Source: Sinotaia quadrata
Taxonomy: Eukaryota; Mollusca; Gastropoda; Architaenioglossa; Viviparidae
Assembly (NCBI GenBank): GCA_028829895.1
Contig: CM054180.1
Coordinates: 119,520,473 to 119,584,472 of the forward strand
Direction: 5' to 3'
DNA length: 64,000 nucleotides
This document shows, piece by piece, positions 10,451 to 22,870 of the stretch. Made by a program: the position numbers and the translations under genes. Below the pieces are notes generated by a model. That model searched no databases, had not been told where the DNA came from, and saw only the letters and a list, made by a program, of their open reading frames with translations. Each line of letters starts with the position of its first letter. Within the stretch, counting starts at the first letter, position 1.

Positions 10451-13090
10451 TACTTGTTTGAATACGCGAATTTGTATGCTTCACTGTCTGAATATATGTA
10501 CAAGTTATTCAGAGTACTTTATTTAAAATGCATCTAAATTTAGTTTGGACTGTTGAATATTATGTGCACGGACTGGTCTGGAGGAGTTGGATTATCGCCC
10601 CTACGATTAAGGTAATTTTTAATATTTTCGTATGTACAGCTGCTATTTAGATTAATACCGATTCGTTTGAGATAGCCTGATAAATTCAGTTGCTGGGACG
10701 CAAAGTTAGGGTTAAAACCTTTTACTTCGAAGTGCCACTAATCGCATTTGGGGGGTTAGGGGTGGGATTAGTTTTGTAAAATTACAATTAAAAGCATTAT
10801 TTCATTATTTACTATTTTCAGTCGTCAACTTTCAGTCAATAATATAACATGGAAATTATATTTTATAGTTTTGTCTTTTCGGTAATACTCTACACAGCGT
10901 AATATGTCTCTTAATCTCTGAAACGTCAACATTATAAACATTCATTACGAGCAGTCTTATGACAAAATATCTAGTCTATGATAAGGTTATAAGTAATAGT
11001 ACATAGACTGATTAATTTAAAGACTCATTTTGTCATTTTGCTCTAAATTTTATTTTCTTATTAAGTGGTAATTTGCTAGAGTGTGGCTCCTCGGAGCCTC
11101 AAGTGTAAGCAAATTCAGTTTGTCACGGTGACCCTGAACTTAAGATGTTAATTTCTGGGTAGCGTACTTTTCTTTGTAATTTAAGAGGATAATGTCCTCG
11201 TATTTTTGTAGAAAATTTTCTTATCAATTTATTAATGAAGTATGCGCGTTTCACAACAAAACACTTTGAAGAGCAACGGGAATAAATAAATATGTGTAAA
11301 CATACTTCAAAATCAAACTAATTTATTCAGAACTGATTAGGAATTTTGAATCCTAAGTAATTTAAGCAATGCAATCAAAATGTATTGAAAAGTACATCAG
11401 TTCCCGTGTTGGGGAAAGCACGCCATATCGTCCCGAGAGAGTTGAACCAGTGTGTTTTCACATTTCAGATTGAAAACTATTTGGACTGGGTCTCTGAAAC
11501 ATTCAGCTTCAAGTTTTGTAAACTGGTAAAACCTGATGAAAATCGTGTCTGTAATTCTAAACGGTCTTCTGTTTCATTCAGCATATCTTTCCTTTTATCC
11601 AGACTCTGGAGCGAGGGTGTCTCTCGGATTTCCACTGTCCTAACAGATTTCCAGTGTCTCCCAGATTTCCACTGTCCTAATAGATTTTCAGTGTCTCTCG
11701 GATTTACACTGTCCTCAGATTTTCAGTGTCTCTCGGATTTACATTGTCCTCATAGATCTTCTTTTAAAGCAAAGAAACAAATCTAATTAAAAAATATCTC
11801 CCTGCATAGATTTTCCTTATGAAATAAGTGATACTTTGTTAAGTTCCACTCTTTGTGTGTTACAGTCACCAATATAAACTGACAAAAACAATTTGAGTCA
11901 TATACCGGTTTTCCGACAGAAACTTGATATGGGAATTCAATTCACACAAGCGTGTTTCTATCCGTGCTCGTGCACTCAAGATTAATGGTTTAGTTTTTTT
12001 CAAAGAAACTACGTTCAGATTATTAAACGAACGTGAAGATAGAGAGACCAAAATTCAATGCCCTAAACGGAAGCAAATAGCTCTATTAAACATGCTGACT
12101 GATTTTATTTTATCACAATATAAAAACATTTTATTTAAGGCGTAGCCCAGTTTTAAGACCTAAAATGGTACCTTACAGCATGCGTTCCTTGTTCTGGTGA
12201 GTCAGAACCTCAGGCTCCTTTGTCACAGCTTTTCACATCCTTGAAAAAGTTGTATTTATTATTTCCTGAATTATAGCGATATATGTATCCGGTTTTCACT
12301 TCTCCCATAAGACTTATCATTTTCAGTTTCAATGTTGACATTTGTAACTCGAGGACCACATTTACTCTTCATTATTTTATTTTACAAATTTAATAATGGA
12401 ACCATGATTCTTTACACAGTTTGGTTTGGAATGAAGAACATTGGTAGACAATATATTATTACAGTTCTGGGTGAAAGTATATAGACTTGAACCAGAGGAA
12501 GGCCAAGCACGAATGAAGCGTCTTTTGACATTCTATAAAAGTGTAGAAGTATTTGCAGCACAGAAACTGCTGTAAACATTTACTGCCGCAAAAACAGCAT
12601 TTAGCACTGTCATTACTCTGGTGTTACACTATACAAGGTTACACGTTACAAGACTGTAGTAATGACATCTCTTGACAGTCCATTTCTGGTTTAAGACTAT
12701 ATGCTGCCAACCCTGACCTGTCTGTTTAAAATGTAATCATGTGCCTCATTTTAAACAAGCTATCGGTCACCCATCTTCAGTCCTTGGGAAGACGCCCTCT
12801 ATCAGACAACAGTCGTTCTAAAATCATTCTTTCAGTCAGTGATAACAGGCTATGACTGGAGAGTGCTAAAAAGACTAAGTAAGTTTGGGCTCATTAATGA
12901 ACTCTTCTTTAAGAGAACTTTAATTATTGACTTATCGTGTATTTTTGTGCCAACGGTAATAAGGTTTAGTTTTTGTTTTGCATTTCTAAACAATTATTAT
13001 ATGGCCCTTTGTCAGAAGAGTTAACTAGACTGAACTCAAGAATGGCACATGAGGCTCATTCAATTAAGTTTCAAGCACTTATACATATAG
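10451..13090. other. No recognised gene; short tandem repeat at 11618-11750
   Basis: The only clear structure is about three and a half units of 38 bp (GATTTCCACTGTCCTAA plus AGATTTCCAGTGTCTC). The frame at 11385-11786 runs into this repeat and has no domain. Confidence 0.5.
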
Positions 13091-13570
13091 GATATTCAGT
13101 CCAGTAAGTTACTGACTAAGATCATTAAGTTATTGATTCACACTTCTGTACACATTGGATATTCAGTCCAGTAATTAAGTTATAATTCAAACGTTAACAG
13201 GCACTTGAAATTCAGTCCAGTAAGTTATTGATTCAAGCATTAAAAGACACTTTAAATTCAGTCCAGTAAGTTATTGATTCAAGCATTAAAAGACACTTTA
13301 AATTCAGTCCATTAAGTTATTGATTCAAGCATTAAAAGACACTTTAAATTCAGTCCATTAAGTTATTGATTCAAGCATTAAAAGACACTTTAAATTCAGT
13401 CCATTAAGTTATTGATTCAAGCATTAAAAGACACTTTAAATTCAGTCCCTTAAGTTATTGATTCAAGGCACTAAAATAAATCGAGATTCAATCCAATAAG
13501 TTACTGTTTCAAACACTAGAATATTTGGGACTGGGTGCAGTAAGTTATTGTATCGAACACTACTGAAACT
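13091..13570. repeat. 46-bp minisatellite
   Basis: About ten units containing ATTCAGTCCAGTAAGTTATT and GATTCAAGCATTAAAAGACA. Central units are nearly identical and the edge units diverged, as expected for expansion from the centre. Confidence 0.9.
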
Positions 13571-15029
13571 GAAATTTGTGCAGATCAGTTTGTTGTCGTC
13601 ACTTGTCAAAATTATTTGAATTTGATCTGAATTTGTTTTAATATTTTAATAATCATTCTCCTTGTACCTTTAACATACAATTAGAAAACCTCACTGACAT
13701 TTTGAAACCCCCGAATGAATTGTTCGTAAATATACGATTTAGCAGAGTATAGTTTCCACTTTTCACTAAAACAGCTTTCCCTACACCTACACACTCATTA
13801 AGAGTATATACACATTTATAAAGCCCGAGCCACACATTAACACATTAAGTTAAAAAATAGATATATATTTATAACACGTATTTGCCCGCAGCTTTACTCG
13901 CTTAAATGCGACAGATTATAGACTGTTAAGTAAAAAATGTTAGCAATGCAACCCACCAAATTCGAAATATGACGCATTTACTACAACCTAAAATCTAGTA
14001 CCCAGAATGAGAACAGCAGTCTGAGTAAAACACGAATCACTTGTATCACACGAAGGTCACATTGATGTATTATCCAAAACCTGCCCACGTGAGCTTTTCT
14101 TTCAATGGATTTTTTTCAGTTTTAGGGCAACTGGTGAAGTTATGTATATGCGTCTTTGATTGGAAAATTCTTGCGGTTCTATGGCTTGCTAGCAAGCTCT
14201 ACCATGAGTGAGCATGATGTTATATAGTGTATATTAATACTAGTATACTAAAATATATAAAAGGAACAGTCTGATGAAAATATGTCTAGTAATTTTTAAT
14301 GAAGCTCACACAACATAAAATACAAATATACTATAACACAATAGCATAAAATACATAATATAACATACTATAATGTAATATAATATTGTCAGGCAAAAGC
14401 AAAACTTAGCCCGGCATCATTTCATCAAACATTTAAATTTTGTAAAAAAAGGATAAAATATACAAGGTGTATAAGAAACACAGTACAGAATACACATTTA
14501 AAGCATTTAACCAAGCCACTCCAAGACACTAACAAGATATTAGAATTACAAGACCCCACTCCAAGATACTAACCAGACTGACCACCCAGGACTAGACACT
14601 TGACTTGATGTATGTTGGGTTACAGTACAGGAAACAGGTTGGAAATCAAAGTGTCACTTTTATAGCTGAAGATAGAGGGGAATGGTTAGTCTCAAAGAAA
14701 TAATGGTAAAATGGAAAACCTTTCTATAGTCGGGCTTAGCTAATTCTCTCCTCTTGCTTAGAACATTCCGTGGCTTTTAGCATGTGCAGGAGCAGTCCCA
14801 GAGATCTTGTCTGGTAATTTTAAAGTCAGAAAGACTTGAAACATTTTAAAGTCAGAAAGACTGAGTACAGGATATCTAAAGGAAGGATATAGTACTCCAA
14901 CCAGATTACCGTGGGTTCTTGGGCTCCAGAACGTGAAAGGTATGTGTGGCTGATTTTAATTTTTGTAAAAACTTAGTAAAATAATAATAGAATGTGTGAG
15001 AGTAATTTATGTATTCTAACTACACCTTT
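13571..15029. other. No recognised gene
   Basis: AT-rich. It contains a donor-like GAAAG/GTATGT near 14936, upstream of the dispersed repeat that follows. Confidence 0.4.
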
Positions 15030-15832
15030 CTTTCAGATTAGTGCCAATGTGCTCAGGGAAGTTAATAGCCATTGGGACTTAAATACTTTATTTTATAGTC
15101 AGCAGTTACTTACACTGCATTAATTATTAAATTTCAGAACCAACAATATCCATTGTCAGAGCAGACAACAGGGTCTGCTGGTTGTTTATGCGAGACGAAA
15201 GTGTGTGGAGCTACCTAGACTGTGTGCTCCCTGCGAGATTTGCTGTGAAAGATTTACGATTGTCACTGGCTCAGCATTTTGGCTGAACTTTCACCTCTTC
15301 GCTCAGATTTGGAACTTTCTTTTAGCTAAGTATTCAAGCCGGGCATTGGAACTGAGTGCATATGCATATACATATTTTGAGGTTGGAAATAGATACTTGA
15401 ATTCGTATTGGAAAAGAAGATAAGCTAGTAGGAAGAAACGGACATTGAAAAATCACTTCGCTAGGGGAGGCTAGTAATTCCCTGATTCAGTTAGGACCTA
15501 TCTATTTGTAATTTGTGGTTGGGTGATCAATAACTGCTAATATGGTTAACTGTTCTTCTCTTATTGTTTTTTCATTTTATTTTCTTTAAATGTTATATAA
15601 AGCTTATTGTTAAATTTTCATTAGTGTTGTGTCAAATTCATTGTCATTCTCGTCTAATATGACTTTATAAGTGTCATCGTCATGTCTGTCTAACGTCTGT
15701 CTTGAGTCTGTCTTCGTCTTATCTGTCTGTTTGTCTTATCTGTGAGGAATCGTTCCTCTGTGGGCTAAATACGAGTTACCGGAAGTGACATCCTCAATTA
15801 TTGTCCCGTCCTAAATATACGTATTTAGGGGG
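15030..15832 (+). repeat. Dispersed ~0.8-kb repeat family D, copy 1
   Basis: It shares blocks with 24330-25060 and 25190-25980: TTTCAGATTAGTGCCAATG at the left edge, AGTCAGCAGTTACTTACACTG, a TTATATAAAGCTTATTGTTAAATTTTC-like block, CTTATCTGTGAGGAA and TACCGGAAGTGAC near the right edge. The right ends of copies 1 and 2 read GGGGTACCAA. No domain was found. It could be a degenerate LTR or another non-coding transposon. Confidence 0.7.
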
Positions 15833-15837
15833 GTACC

Positions 15838-16075
15838 AAAAAATATAATATAATATAATGTAATATAATATAATACAACATAACATAATGTAACGTAATA
15901 TAATGTAATATAATATATATTATAATATAATATAATATAATACAATATAAGATAATGTATTGTAATATAATATAATATAATATATAATATAATATAATAT
16001 ATCACATAATATAATATAATATAATATAATATAATATAATATAATATAATATAATATAATATAATATAATATTAC
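15838..16075. repeat. (AATAT)n microsatellite
   Basis: About 240 bp of AATAT-type repeats with scattered substitutions. Confidence 0.92.
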
Positions 16076-17821
16076 ATAATAAAGAATACAATAATACATT
16101 TTAGAGTGATGTAGGGATTAATATTATGCAATATTTAAAATTGATATAACAGTTACATATTTACAATTAAGTGACTATTGATATAATCCATTTTATTTTA
16201 ATGATAAATTTCATATCACGTTCGACATACTTATAATTCACAAATGAGTAATGTCATGCAGTTAATGTAATAATGTAATAAATCTATTTATATATTAACA
16301 TTGATCACAATTTAGTATATTACATTGTAATTAAACAATAGAAAATATTAGTATTATTACGTATATGCTCTGCTGAATTAGTTTCATTCATACTGATAAT
16401 CACTATCTTTAGTATTTAACTGTTATAATTATTGTTGCTAATCATATAGTTATATATGACAATAATAAACTTTTAAATGAAGTGATAAGTGTTTTTTCTA
16501 TGCAACCAGTCCATGTATACCTTAACTTAATTTAAAATCTGATTATATCATCAAAAAGCTTACTGATCACAGGATTAAAAACACCTCTAGTGACATTTAT
16601 TATACTAATTTGATTTTACTGACATTTTGTCAGTATTATCTTCTAATACTCTTTAAACATAATTAACGTTCTTGTCCATAAATAAAGTGTTAAACATAGA
16701 ATATAAACATAGACATCAAATAAAAAGTCAAACTATATATGTTAACACATATATACACGAACCCATACATCCTGGAATGAGCAGTTCTTATATTCAACTT
16801 ATTCCTTAAACTAGAGAAGAATCAGCCTACAGATAGAATCACAACAGTTTTGCCACCTCTTGAGTGTAGTTGAGGCTCAAGACATCATCCAAGACAATGG
16901 TGCTATATTGACTACCGTTCTGCCTATTCTAGGCTAGTTGTTAGTCACCCATCAGTAATCAGCACATCTGCCTGGGATGGTGTCTTCACAAATATAGCAT
17001 TTCCTGGAACCAATCTGAGTAATTATATATATATATACTCCGGATTAGTAGACTGTCTTTTGTCATCCCGGACTCGTGTGAGTGCTGAAAAGCGTTACAC
17101 GACTGTAGCATCTAGTTACAGCATTATTCTACAGCTTGAATGTGACATTTAATTATGGATCTGCATTGTGTTTCAACTCTTCTGTTAGCCTTGTTGCTGC
17201 ATATTAGAGCCTCTAGTTCATTCATTAGACTCGCTGTACATGATTATATATGTCTCTGCGTGATTGATTGTGACTGTTGTGTGGGTGGGGGGTGGGGGGT
17301 GGAAGCGAATACCTGTCTGGCGTGCGAACAATGGGATCTAATTGTACTGTGCTCGTGTTGCACATGCGCAATGCAAGAGGAATGACGTGGCAAACGATAT
17401 CAACGTTGTAGCCGCAAACATTCATTCGTAAGCTTTGAAATGGTTGTATTTTATAATAAGAAATGTTGTCGACTGCTATTAATTGTTTGGTTTATGCACT
17501 TATACCTATGCATGTGCATATATATAAATTCATTAACATTTGTTTTAAAGAAAACTGTCCCTCTTGCAAACTTTTTCATCTCTTGTGAAGTTCCTTGTTT
17601 GTGTGAGATTTCATTTAATCGTGTTTATATGTCAAAACACTTCTATGTCACAAATATATTCGGACTTTGATTCAGATAATTCTATAGAATTTAAATTTGC
17701 CTTCAAAATATGTCCTCTTGCATTTGTATATAATGCTGCATGTTATAGACAGCACTGGATGTTAAATATCAACATTCCAGTATATCATTTTAACTTTTGA
17801 CTAAGGGAATGTGGACACACA
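16076..17821. other. No recognised gene
   Basis: Very AT-rich. A G-rich tract at 17281-17302 (GGG/GGGGGG runs split by single T) could form a G-quadruplex. The short frames have no domains. Confidence 0.45.
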
Positions 17822-18130
17822 CTAAAAACATATTTCCTTAACAGACACACACTTGTTTAATCCACTTGGCTGTAGTGTTCCCAACTTCAACATGAGAATG
17901 GTTTCTATGACCTTCCTTTCGTGGTCATCCTGCAAATCTTTAAAGACACTAACTATGGAAAACTCGGACCCGCATTTGCTCACATGCTTATAAACACTAG
18001 TAGACCCATCATTATTTCTATGACTAGTACAGCGATCCTTTATGCGTCCTCCTGTTTTCCCTACGTAGAGCATGTTACATTTATTGCACGTCACAACATA
18101 AACCACATTTGTAGAATCACAGCTAAAGCC
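17822..18130 (-). pseudogene. Penelope-like element GIY-YIG endonuclease fragment
   Basis: The minus-strand frame contains VVYVVTCNKCNMLYVGKT, then IKDRCTSHR and a C-terminal PSGLN motif. This is the GIY-YIG nuclease module found at the C-terminus of Penelope-like retroelements, with the two-cysteine insertion (CNKC) seen in many copies. The frame is open upstream only as far as about 18130, where a stop precedes the TGFSCDSTN segment. The RT part is not visible, so this is a 5'-truncated relic ending at its own stop codon. Confidence 0.75.
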
Positions 18131-19388
18131 AGTTGACGTCTAGTTTAAACCTCCCCTAGGGCCGCTGATGGAGCAGGATTGCCGCATGATGTGTGGGCGG
18201 GTATCTACTGTTCAAAAGAAATAAGGAGTGAGTCAGTGTGAGGAAAAAGGTATAAATACTGAACATCAATGTGTTACATTTTAGGTAATATGGTTTCACG
18301 CATGCTGTAAATGTTGATAATGGTCATAGCAGTAGCTATTCCGGTTGCAATAATGATTATGCCCACCATACAATTAATCTTCAATTTTCAATAGTTATGT
18401 TTGGGTATGGCCCAGATATATCTCCAGATAAAGAATAATGAGTAATATACTAAATATGTATATTCATATATTTTGTCTTGATTGAAATCTAATATGAAGC
18501 CCATAAGTCAATAATTACAATGTACTTTACATAATAATTTGAAACCTACGCTATATGTAATATGGGTCCAAGTTTACTTTGTTACATGGAAGTCGTGACT
18601 AACACTAACCATGCATCTCAATGACACATACAGCATAGAAGTGGTGGGATATAAATTATCTAAGCAAATTAAGGATTGCATATCAACAGCATTAAGTATC
18701 GTGTCTGACGTCAGATATGCACCATTGTTACATTTGGGAAGAAAAAAAAAACACAGTCAAATGTTACAGAGACATTAAATTATTTTTTAAAGTATGCCTA
18801 GTTTATAATGACAACATGCATATAGGAATATATGGACTACATCTACATTAAATGTCATTCATTTCCGAACTCCACTGATCCTTTAGTCATAGTCTACTTT
18901 CAAGCTCAAAACTCATAGTTTTCATATTGAATATGAATTCTCTTCACTTTGACGTATCGATATGACGGGTAATTATACTTTTAAATGGTTTCTATGTGTA
19001 AATCAAATAAATAATTTATGACTATATTAAGCATTTTGATAGTCTTCCTCGAAAATAAGTATACACGTTTTTTACAATAGTGTGGCTGATTATAATATAT
19101 AGTACGATTGCACTCGTAACCAAGGGATTTTATAGAAGTTCGAAATATTCGCTTTGCAAACGATGGTTTCCTGGCAAGCATACATTTCTTCAAACCTTTC
19201 ATCAAATAAACAGTTTTTAATGCGGGACCTTAACTTGAAATATAACTTTATAATTTTTACTTAGCAGTCTAAACAGTTATATATTAACACCAACTGTTCG
19301 TATATATTAACACCAACAGTTAGTATAATATATTAACAAAGGGTAGCATTAGTTAGAGAAGTGTTTTTAAGACACTGAATCTATCTGT
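18131..19388. other. No recognised gene
   Basis: AT-rich. It contains three short repeats of TATATATTAACACCAAC at 19277-19335. Confidence 0.45.
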
Positions 19389-19432
19389 CTGAATATCTAT
19401 CTATCTATCTATCTACCTATCTATCTATCTAT
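19389..19432. repeat. (ATCT)n microsatellite
   Basis: About eleven ATCT units with one ACCT variant. Confidence 0.9.
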
Positions 19433-19682
19433 GTGTATATGCTTATTCATGCAGATATACACTTTACCTCACTTTTTTCCAGTGGAAGTGCTCGGATCTG
19501 AAAATATATAGGACAAAGAGCATTTCAGCCTTTTTCACTGGCTGCAATAATTCTGTAAAATCTCAAATCTAATATGAAGTTATGAAACGAAAAGTGACAT
19601 TTATTTCGATCAGGAAAATGACGTAAGTGTTTTATTACTTTTAAATGTTAAAATCAGATAACACACTACCTCAAGACGTATA

Positions 19683-19710
19683 TTTTATTATTATTATTAT
19701 TATTATTATT
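19683..19710. repeat. (ATT)n tail of the RLE LINE
   Basis: About nine ATT units directly after the 3' UTR of the LINE. Confidence 0.88.
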
Positions 19711-19767
19711 CAGTCTCTTTCCACGACTTCTGTTTGACTGTCGGCTGAGATCCTAGGTCTCGGAATC

Positions 19768-20843
19768 TTACCAAGATTCTGGGAGATCCAAAGTTTTACG
19801 GAGGATGTGGGCACTTCCGAGGAGTGCTGCTTTGAGTAGTGGAGCGATTCTGTGGTTTCCAGGGAGTTTATTCAGGTAGCCTTCCAATTGTGATGTTATG
19901 TTCCCCAAGGCTCCTATCACTATTGGTATCACTTCTGCTTTTACATTCCACAGTCTCTGGATTTCTAATCTGAGGTCTTGGTATTTTTCTATTTTTTCTC
20001 TTTCTTTTGTTTTTATGTTTCTATCACTTGGAACAGCGACATCAATAATTGTTACTGTTCTGTTGGTCTTATTGAGAACTACAATGTCTGGTCGTCTTGC
20101 AGGAATCACCCGGTCTGTTCTTATCTCGAAGTCCCACAGAATTTTGACTTCTTCTGTTTCGATGACTGCTTCTGGTTGATGCATCCATGTTCTTTCTGGG
20201 GTTTTTATGCCATAGTTCTCACACATATTTCTATGTATGTGTTTTGCCACTTCATTGTGTCGTTTGGTGTATTCTGTTCCAGCCAGAACCTGACATCCAG
20301 ATAGTATGTGTTCTGTTGTCTCATCCATGGATTTGCAAAGTCTACATTTGGAATCATTTGAAATTTTCATGATTTTCGTTTTGTGCGCTTTGGTGTTGAG
20401 TGCTTGATCTTGTGCAGCTGTTATGAGTGCTTCTGTTTCTGCTTTCAATCCTGCCTCTTTCAACCATTTGTACGTTGATTGCTTTGTTGATATTTCGTCT
20501 GTTTGTCGTACATATTGGCCATGTAGAGGTTTCTGTCTCCAGGTATGTGCTAGTTCTTGCTTCGTTGTTTTCTTCCATGTTTCTTTGTCTGTTTCTGGTG
20601 GTTGGAATAGTCCACTCCTTTTTACTAATTCTATCAGTGGATCATCTTTATTGTTATTCCAGATGTAGTCCACAAGGCCAATGACTTCTCCTTCAATGAC
20701 ATGTTTAATTTTCTTGAGACCTCGGCCTCCCATTTTTCGAGATACATAGAGTCTGTCTACGTCTGCTTTTGGGTGTAAGGCTTTATGTATTGTGAGTAGT
20801 TTTCTTGTTTTCCTGTCCAGTTCATTTATTTCATTTGCTGTCC

Positions 20844-20847
<4 letters not shown>
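19768..20847 (-). pseudogene. RLE-type non-LTR retrotransposon, C-terminal ORF fragment
   Basis: An uninterrupted 359-codon frame on the minus strand is the C-terminal third of a LINE with a restriction-like endonuclease. It begins after an ATT repeat at [16 protein letters not shown], passes VDRLYVSRKMGGRGL (end of the RT/thumb region), a zinc motif CRLCKSMDETTEHILSGC, and the endonuclease core with RRPDIVV, then IIDVAVP and a downstream KEREKIEKYQD. R/PD, D and K residues in this order fit the RLE active site of R2/R4/NeSL-type elements. The ORF end is intact but the RT and 5' end are missing, so the copy cannot move itself. Flanking ATT runs on both sides (19683-19710, 20848-20896) suggest a 5'-truncated insertion into or next to a TAA/ATT repeat. 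Confidence 0.87.

Positions 20848-20896
<49 letters not shown>
20848..20896. repeat. (ATT)n at the truncated 5' end of the RLE LINE
   Basis: About 16 ATT units. In the LINE frame they read as poly-Asn, which is not part of the protein. Confidence 0.9.
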
Positions 20897-21007
20897 GAGA
20901 GAGATTTCCATCCCTCCATCTGTCATTCTCTGCAGAAAGATAGATAAAGAGACAGACGGATGGCTGGATGAACGGATGAATGGTTGGGTGGAAAAAAGGA
21001 TGGTGAG

Positions 21008-21046
21008 ATAGATAGATAGATAGATAGATAGACAGATGGATGGATG

Positions 21047-21093
<47 letters not shown>

Positions 21094-21158
21094 GGATGGA
21101 TGATAGATAGATTGATAGATAGACGGATGGATAGACGGAGGATAGTCGGTAGACAGAC

Positions 21159-21212
<54 letters not shown>

Positions 21213-21213
21213 A
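21008..21213. repeat. (AGAT)n/(GGAT)n microsatellite
   Basis: About 200 bp of GATA-type repeat with GGAT and ACAG variants. Frames over it are poly-YLSI read-through. Confidence 0.95.
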
Positions 21214-21310
21214 TAGGCCAAATCATTTCATCTCCCACTCATATAAAGAGACACGTAAATGCGCGCGCGCGCACACACACACACGCTAATAGAATAACAC
21301 ATTCACCTAC

Positions 21311-21517
21311 CTTCTTAACCTTTCTTCTGACATCAAAGACAGCATGAGGTAGATTGTTATGTTCCTTAGGAAAAATGAATTGCGAAGGACCGCAATCAAC
21401 CCCATCGATGTACAAGTGTAATTGTACTCTGCTGTCGAGAGAGCGCATTGCAATACCTACTACACTCGTTTCTCGTACGTCATTCAATTTCTTGCCATAT
21501 GTACACGACGTTCCCAC
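21311..21517 (-). CDS. NHR exon 3 (C-terminal part) of the RING-B-box-NHR gene
   Basis: A 207-bp exon of 69 codons with a strong acceptor (TTTACTCTTGTCACACAG) and donor (AAGAAG/GTAGGTGA) on the minus strand, phase 0 at both ends. It encodes the C-terminal half of a Neuralized homology repeat: YGKKLNDV, SVVGIAMRS, then the hallmark LHLYIDGVDCGPS and a final HAVFDVRRKV strand. NHR domains are beta-sandwich protein-interaction modules that recognise E3 substrates or partners. The donor shows that at least one more exon follows toward lower coordinates; it was not identified. The match resembles the NEURL4 type of NHR (YGQDLDQL ... ELRLWVNG). Confidence 0.85.
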
Positions 21518-22610
21518 CTGTGTGACAAGAGTAAACCTTCTCCAATCATAATGTTTACGCTTGTAGAATGTTAATGCGCTTTGAGGATCGATGACTGCTG
21601 CTAAACCAGCTAATAATGCTCAATAATGCTCAACAATGCTCATTGTATAAATGCTTTAATCATAAATGCCCTGTCTAGAGATTAATTTACAAATTAAAAT
21701 TAGGTATTCTTTCATAAATCGTCAAATTACACAGGTTAGCTGTATAATGACGATCTATATAATTACGTGTATTAGATTTCGTAACTCATAAAATATTTTT
21801 ATAAAGGGGTTCTTTCTTTAATTGAATAGTTTATCGCATGTCAGAATTTATGTAATAAAGTGCTACCAAATTGAAGAAAAGGGATTTTGTTGACTTCCGA
21901 TATGTTATCAATTTATTTTAATTGATTGTAGAGGTATCGCTACCAAAAGTGGCTTTTAATTACAGATCACTTTGCTAGTAATGTATATTAAATGTTTAAA
22001 CATTTTTGAACATGTTCATCACTATATTAACAGAAATGCGTTACTCTCTGAAGTTGTTAAAGGAAAAAGTAAATTCAGTCATGATTATGAGAAAGGATGT
22101 ATTGTTTTAAAACGCGAATATGAAACAGATAACATTAAAATAGTCATGTTTAGATTTTCATAAAAATATAAATAGCATTGTTTTTTTAATATTAAGGTCG
22201 TGTGTACTTCGTAACAAGATATTAGCACAATCAGCAAAACATTTTACTAAAATATAATCGCATACAATGCATAGCATAATTTTTTTAAGTCTAAATATTT
22301 TCACTTCGATGAAATCATTCAGAGACTGAAAATAACGTGGAGTGGAAAGTAAATTAATCAATCTCCTATACGTGTAAGTACACCCGGCTGTGAATTACTC
22401 TAAAATTTAACAAAAAGCAGTTTCGTCACTTTTTTATTGACACCAAAAATCACGTGGTTTATACAGGTTTTATACTTCCAGTACACCATTTCTGGGGTTC
22501 TTTGTAGAGAACAAGCTCTAATTTCTTTTCAGCCGATGTCGCCAATTTGAACATTTCCAAACACATTTTTATGGATGCGTATACCTGGCATACTTTTGCA
22601 TTTCTGGTCT
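21518..22610. other. Intron of the RING-NHR gene, no other gene seen
   Basis: AT-rich intronic sequence with two short, domain-less frames. Confidence 0.5.
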
Positions 22611-22870
22611 TACCATAAAGCGTACGTGACATACACTTGCATTCATGCCATAGAGTGGACATGGCATATATTTACATGGCTGTATGTTCCCATGTTCCCA
22701 TAAAGCGAACACAACATACGTTTGCATGGCTGTTACCACAGAACAGACATGACATACATTTACATGGCTGTGTGTTGCCTTAAAGCGGACATGACATATT
22801 TTTGCATGGCTAATAGCGTTACAAAAGAGCTGCCCAGACATACGTTTGCATGGCTGCGTGTTACCAAAGA
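22611..22870. repeat. Degenerate tandem repeat, ~45-60 bp
   Basis: Repeated ATAAAGCGNACATGACATACNTTTGCATGGCTG variants, about six diverged units in the intron. Confidence 0.7.

Noticed and set aside
10009..10537. 174-codon Cys/Val-rich frame and its overlaps
   Set aside because: Produced by the (GT)n and GT-rich tandem repeat.
19898..20684. Plus-strand frames opposite the RLE LINE
   Set aside because: Antisense shadows of an unambiguous minus-strand LINE ORF.
20826..21238. [12 protein letters not shown] frames
   Set aside because: Translation of a GATA-type microsatellite; the same occurs at 52123-52385.
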